Below are positions 62,080 to 64,000 of a stretch of 64,000 nt of DNA, one piece after another. Each line of letters begins with the position of its first letter. The stretch's first letter is position 1. A model generated the notes under the pieces. It saw only the letters and a program-made list of their open reading frames with translations, did not search any database and was not told where the DNA came from. Source of the stretch: CAZGMJ01 sp964526785. Its GTDB lineage: Bacteria; Planctomycetota; Phycisphaerae; Sedimentisphaerales; Anaerobacaceae. The stretch is taken from positions 1 to 64,000 of the forward strand of contig CAZGMJ010000026.1 of the NCBI GenBank assembly GCA_964526785.1. The letters are read 5' to 3'. Position numbers and translations under genes: made by a program.

Positions 62080-62898
62080 CTATGAAATTTCGCTGGGATT
62101 GGTTTGCCGTTTGTCTGCTGCGTGCCTGTTATCCCTCCACCGATACACACCACCGCCAAGGAATTCTATGTAACCGAGATCTCGTAGTACCTGTAACTGC
62201 TGTCTGATCTTCGGTCTCACATGCCGATTTCCTGGGTGCATGTCCGACAGACTGCTCTCGAAGGAATAGGCCTCCTTCAACGTGAACGTATTCACACTGA
62301 GAGATCGTAGTAACGTCAATACATCAAGTGTCCAGCCTCTCTTCTCGCTTGAAATCGCTTCCAGGGGCTTCGTCGAATTAAACTCTTTGCGAACAATCGA
62401 CTTTGCTATCACCTGTTCGACCGAAATGACGCTTATGCGGCCGTCAGGCGGAATCAAGTCGAGAATGATATTACATCCAATCCAGCCTGCTCGTCGTGCT
62501 GTCTTGCTCAGAGGTTTTCGTGCCTCAATGGCTGTGACCGGCAGACAGAAGCTGGGTACGACGATAAGGTTGTTCACTTTCGGGGTTGCTCCTCCATAGG
62601 AAAGCAGAAGCAGATGTGGAAAGCTACCTTTCAGTATGGCCTTTACCATCGGCCCATATGCAGCATCGACAATCTTTCGTCCAAGTGAATTGCGTTTGGC
62701 CTTCAATTGATACGCCGCTTGGCAGCTCGGGCACACGAAGTCCACCACGGAAGTGTTGTTTCGCGTTTCATCTATTCTATTGGAGGTGCACGCCGGACAA
62801 TAGAGGTTCTCCAGAGCCCACGACTCAGTCATCACGCGCGCTTTCTGAGCAGGGCTCTTATATCCCTTTGCAGCATCTACTGGCAGATGCATATCCAT
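62080..62898 (-). CDS. DpnI-like methyl-directed restriction endonuclease (type IIM)
   Basis: A 272-aa protein starting MDMHLPVDAAKGYKSPAQKA; GAGG precedes this ATG and it aligns with the DpnI start residue for residue. Shared with DpnI: YKSxxQKARxxTExW, zinc knuckle CPAC...CPSC (34-37 and 56-59), TARRAGWIGCNI, RGWT near the start of the C-terminal winged helix, then KIRQQLQVLRDLGYIEFLGGGVYR. In DpnI, D53, E64 and K66 form the PD-(D/E)XK site; here D53 and K66 are kept and position 64 is Gln. DpnI cuts GATC only when adenine is methylated, so the host must lack Dam-type methylation. No methylase lies next to it. Probably a stand-alone defence gene. Confidence 0.9.
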   Translation of the reverse strand: MDMHLPVDAAKGYKSPAQKARVMTESWALENLYCPACTSNRIDETRNNTSVVDFVCPSCQAAYQLKAKRNSLGRKIVDAAYGPMVKAILKGSFPHLLLLSYGGATPKVNNLIVVPSFCLPVTAIEARKPLSKTARRAGWIGCNIILDLIPPDGRISVISVEQVIAKSIVRKEFNSTKPLEAISSEKRGWTLDVLTLLRSLSVNTFTLKEAYSFESSLSDMHPGNRHVRPKIRQQLQVLRDLGYIEFLGGGVYRWRDNRHAADKRQTNPSEIS

Positions 62899-63065
62899 CT
62901 TCGGCCTCAAACTAAACCGGTCCTCATCCGAAACACCTCGACCGTATACCTGCTGCTCAGATTCTACGACCATGACTCCAATCAATCAATCATTTCATAT
63001 TTCATCTGTGTATGCTGCCATTCCAATCTCCGGCTGCTTCTTCTCGGCGGTTCCTGACTTCTTCC

Positions 63066-63093
63066 TTGACATTTCGCCGTAATATGGTATAAT
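63066..63093 (+). promoter_or_regulatory. Perfect-consensus sigma-70 promoter
   Basis: TTGACA (63066-63071), a 16-base spacer and TATAAT (63088-63093). It reads rightward, away from the DpnI-like gene, and is followed by GGAGGG and an ATG at 63144. Confidence 0.8.
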
Positions 63094-63143
63094 ATACATC
63101 TAACATACATCAAAGCTTCAGGAACCCATTGGAGGGATCAACA

Positions 63144-64000
63144 ATGCCAACCCGGCCGCACCGTTCTCTGCCTTCTCTATGCTCTCTCTGGCTCAACGCC
63201 CTGCAAATCGCCAATCCCGTTCATCATGCCTGTGAACAAACCGACTCTCACGTCCAATTTTGCTGGCGTATCGACCGGCCCCAGGAAGTCGAGATACTCG
63301 CATTCCAACTGCGGATAAATATGCAAAACAAAGCCAATGATAAGATAGGTAAGATGGTGCCTGCCTCGCTACCCCGTGCCGGCGCATACCACACCCGTTC
63401 TGCCCACTACTCGGGTGCCTCGTTGCCCCGATGCATCGGGAAATCCAATCGATACCCTTCAACATGGAATCGGGTGTCGTCCCGAGCGAGTGGAGCGAGT
63501 CGAGGGAGCTCCCCCTTCGGATGGACAAATGTGCAAAACGAACCCAATATCAATATAGGCAAGATACAATCGGGCTCAGTCCCCTCAGTGCCTCGCTATC
63601 TACGGCGGAACATAAGAATGCAAAACAAAGCCAAATACAAAATAGGAAAATTGCCGTGCCTGCACATAGCTACCTATCTTTCCGCCCCCCTCGCCAGACG
63701 TCTGTATTCACCGGATGCATCAGCGCCTGGATGCCGTGGCCCCTTTTCGAAGAAACATCGAAGATCCGCCGGTGGCGGAAAGCCAACCGATACCCTTCAA
63801 CATGGACTCGGGTGTCGTCCCGAGCGAGTGGAACGAGTCGAGGGAACTCCCCCTCGAATGGATAAACATGAAGAACATCAAAGACCCGCCGGTGAGAAAG
63901 CCTTTGACACACCCCCGCCCCGGCCGCTGACATCTCTTGGCCGGGTGGGATGCTGGCAACGCCGCCCTGTGAATGCGGCCAACCGGTCGAAAGTGGTTAT
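63144..64000 (+). CDS. Open frame behind a consensus promoter, runs off the window
   Basis: From the ATG at 63144 (GGAGGG about eight bases upstream) the frame stays open for at least 285 codons to the window edge. The first 58 residues begin MPTRPHRSLPSLCSLWLNAL and look non-repetitive. After that the frame reads through dispersed repeats, and three copies of a 35-base unit lie in the same frame, giving peptides close to MQNKANDKIGKM, VQNEPNINIGKI and MQNKAKYKIGKL. Composition is Arg/Ser/Pro-rich and not like a known family. It may be a real gene invaded by repeats, or a chance frame driven by a genuine promoter. It divides an intergenic space with the DpnI-like gene. Confidence 0.35.
   Translation, partial: MPTRPHRSLPSLCSLWLNALQIANPVHHACEQTDSHVQFCWRIDRPQEVEILAFQLRINMQNKANDKIGKMVPASLPRAGAYHTRSAHYSGASLPRCIGKSNRYPSTWNRVSSRASGASRGSSPFGWTNVQNEPNINIGKIQSGSVPSVPRYLRRNIRMQNKAKYKIGKLPCLHIATYLSAPLARRLYSPDASAPGCRGPFSKKHRRSAGGGKPTDTLQHGLGCRPERVERVEGTPPRMDKHEEHQRPAGEKAFDTPPPRPLTSLGRVGCWQRRPVNAANRSKVV
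63321..63652. repeat. Three copies of a degenerate 35-base repeat
   Basis: Copies at 63321-63355, 63531-63565 and 63618-63652 share ATGCAAAAC..A.CCAA and ATAGG.AA.AT. They resemble a repeat family seen between genes in Phycisphaerae. Spacings (210 and 87) are multiples of three. Confidence 0.7.
63450..63525. repeat. Dispersed repeat, copy A
   Basis: CGATACCCTTCAACATGGA, then a stretch with GTCGTCCCGAGCGAGTGGA and GAGTCGAGGGA. It matches 63788-63862 with few differences. Confidence 0.8.
63788..63862. repeat. Dispersed repeat, copy B
   Basis: The second copy of the unit at 63450-63525, same orientation, about five substitutions and a one-base length difference. Confidence 0.8.

Noticed and set aside
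61420..64000. Possible CRISPR array because of several repeats
   Set aside because: Repeats are few, long, unequally spaced and divergent; no cas genes are nearby.

Overview
The window looks like chromosomal DNA of a Planctomycetota bacterium, most likely class Phycisphaerae. This is an inference from content, not a database match. The supporting signs are Tat-exported Gfo/Idh/MocA oxidoreductases next to a DUF1080 protein, very large PQQ-propeller proteins, LptD and TolQ/ExbD-type envelope genes, and the dispersed non-coding repeats at 17.2, 61.6 and 63.3-63.9 kb. Most genes are GC-rich and start with ATG, GTG or TTG behind a recognisable Shine-Dalgarno sequence. Three stretches are visibly richer in A+T and carry accessory genes: 0-5.9 kb, 33.6-36.6 kb and 62-64 kb.

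Layout. 0-5.9 kb: mobile or accessory island with a truncated IS630-type transposase, a secreted orphan, an ankyrin protein, an ArdC-like protein, a small zinc ribbon, an AlpA/Xis-like regulator and a tyrosine integrase beside tRNA-Thr(UGU). 6.4-20.7 kb: exported sugar and polysaccharide functions (two PQQ-propeller proteins, two Tat-exported Gfo/Idh proteins, a glycosidase-like protein, DUF1080, a parallel beta-helix protein). 21-26 kb: diadenylate cyclase cdaA with cdaR, carbon-starvation transporter cstA, and der. 26.3-26.55 kb: a strongly structured RNA candidate on the minus strand that ends in an intrinsic terminator. 26.7-33.5 kb: a multi-domain alkaline phosphatase, YibE/F, YqaA/DedA-like, AMMECR1, a DUF1570-like lipoprotein and Maf. 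33.6-36.65 kb: an inserted cassette with a near-consensus promoter and operator, an MqsR-like toxin, an MqsA-like zinc-finger/HTH antitoxin and a KGGVGR-variant P-loop ATPase fused to TPR-like repeats. 36.7-42.6 kb: pilT, a CaCA exchanger, a small conserved protein and lptD. 42.8-53.1 kb: housekeeping genes (class II aldolase, S41 protease, lysS, a LolCDE-like ABC exporter with a 29-codon ORF embedded between subunits, branched-chain aminotransferase, polyprenyl synthase). 53.2-61.4 kb: an outer-membrane protein, rarA, 5-FCL, a LysM/L,D-transpeptidase, a VWA-TolQ-ExbD operon, a 46-aa membrane protein and clpX. 61.4-64 kb: repeats, a DpnI homologue (methyl-directed GATC nuclease) and, divergently, an open frame behind a consensus sigma-70 promoter that runs off the window.

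The most interesting items are the three-gene KGGVGR/toxin/antitoxin cassette, the lone DpnI-like nuclease with an E64Q-type active site, the unassigned structured RNA at 26.4 kb, the coupled 29-aa ORF inside the ABC exporter operon, the propeller/methyltransferase-like/propeller/malectin fusion, and the VWA protein sitting where TonB would be expected.
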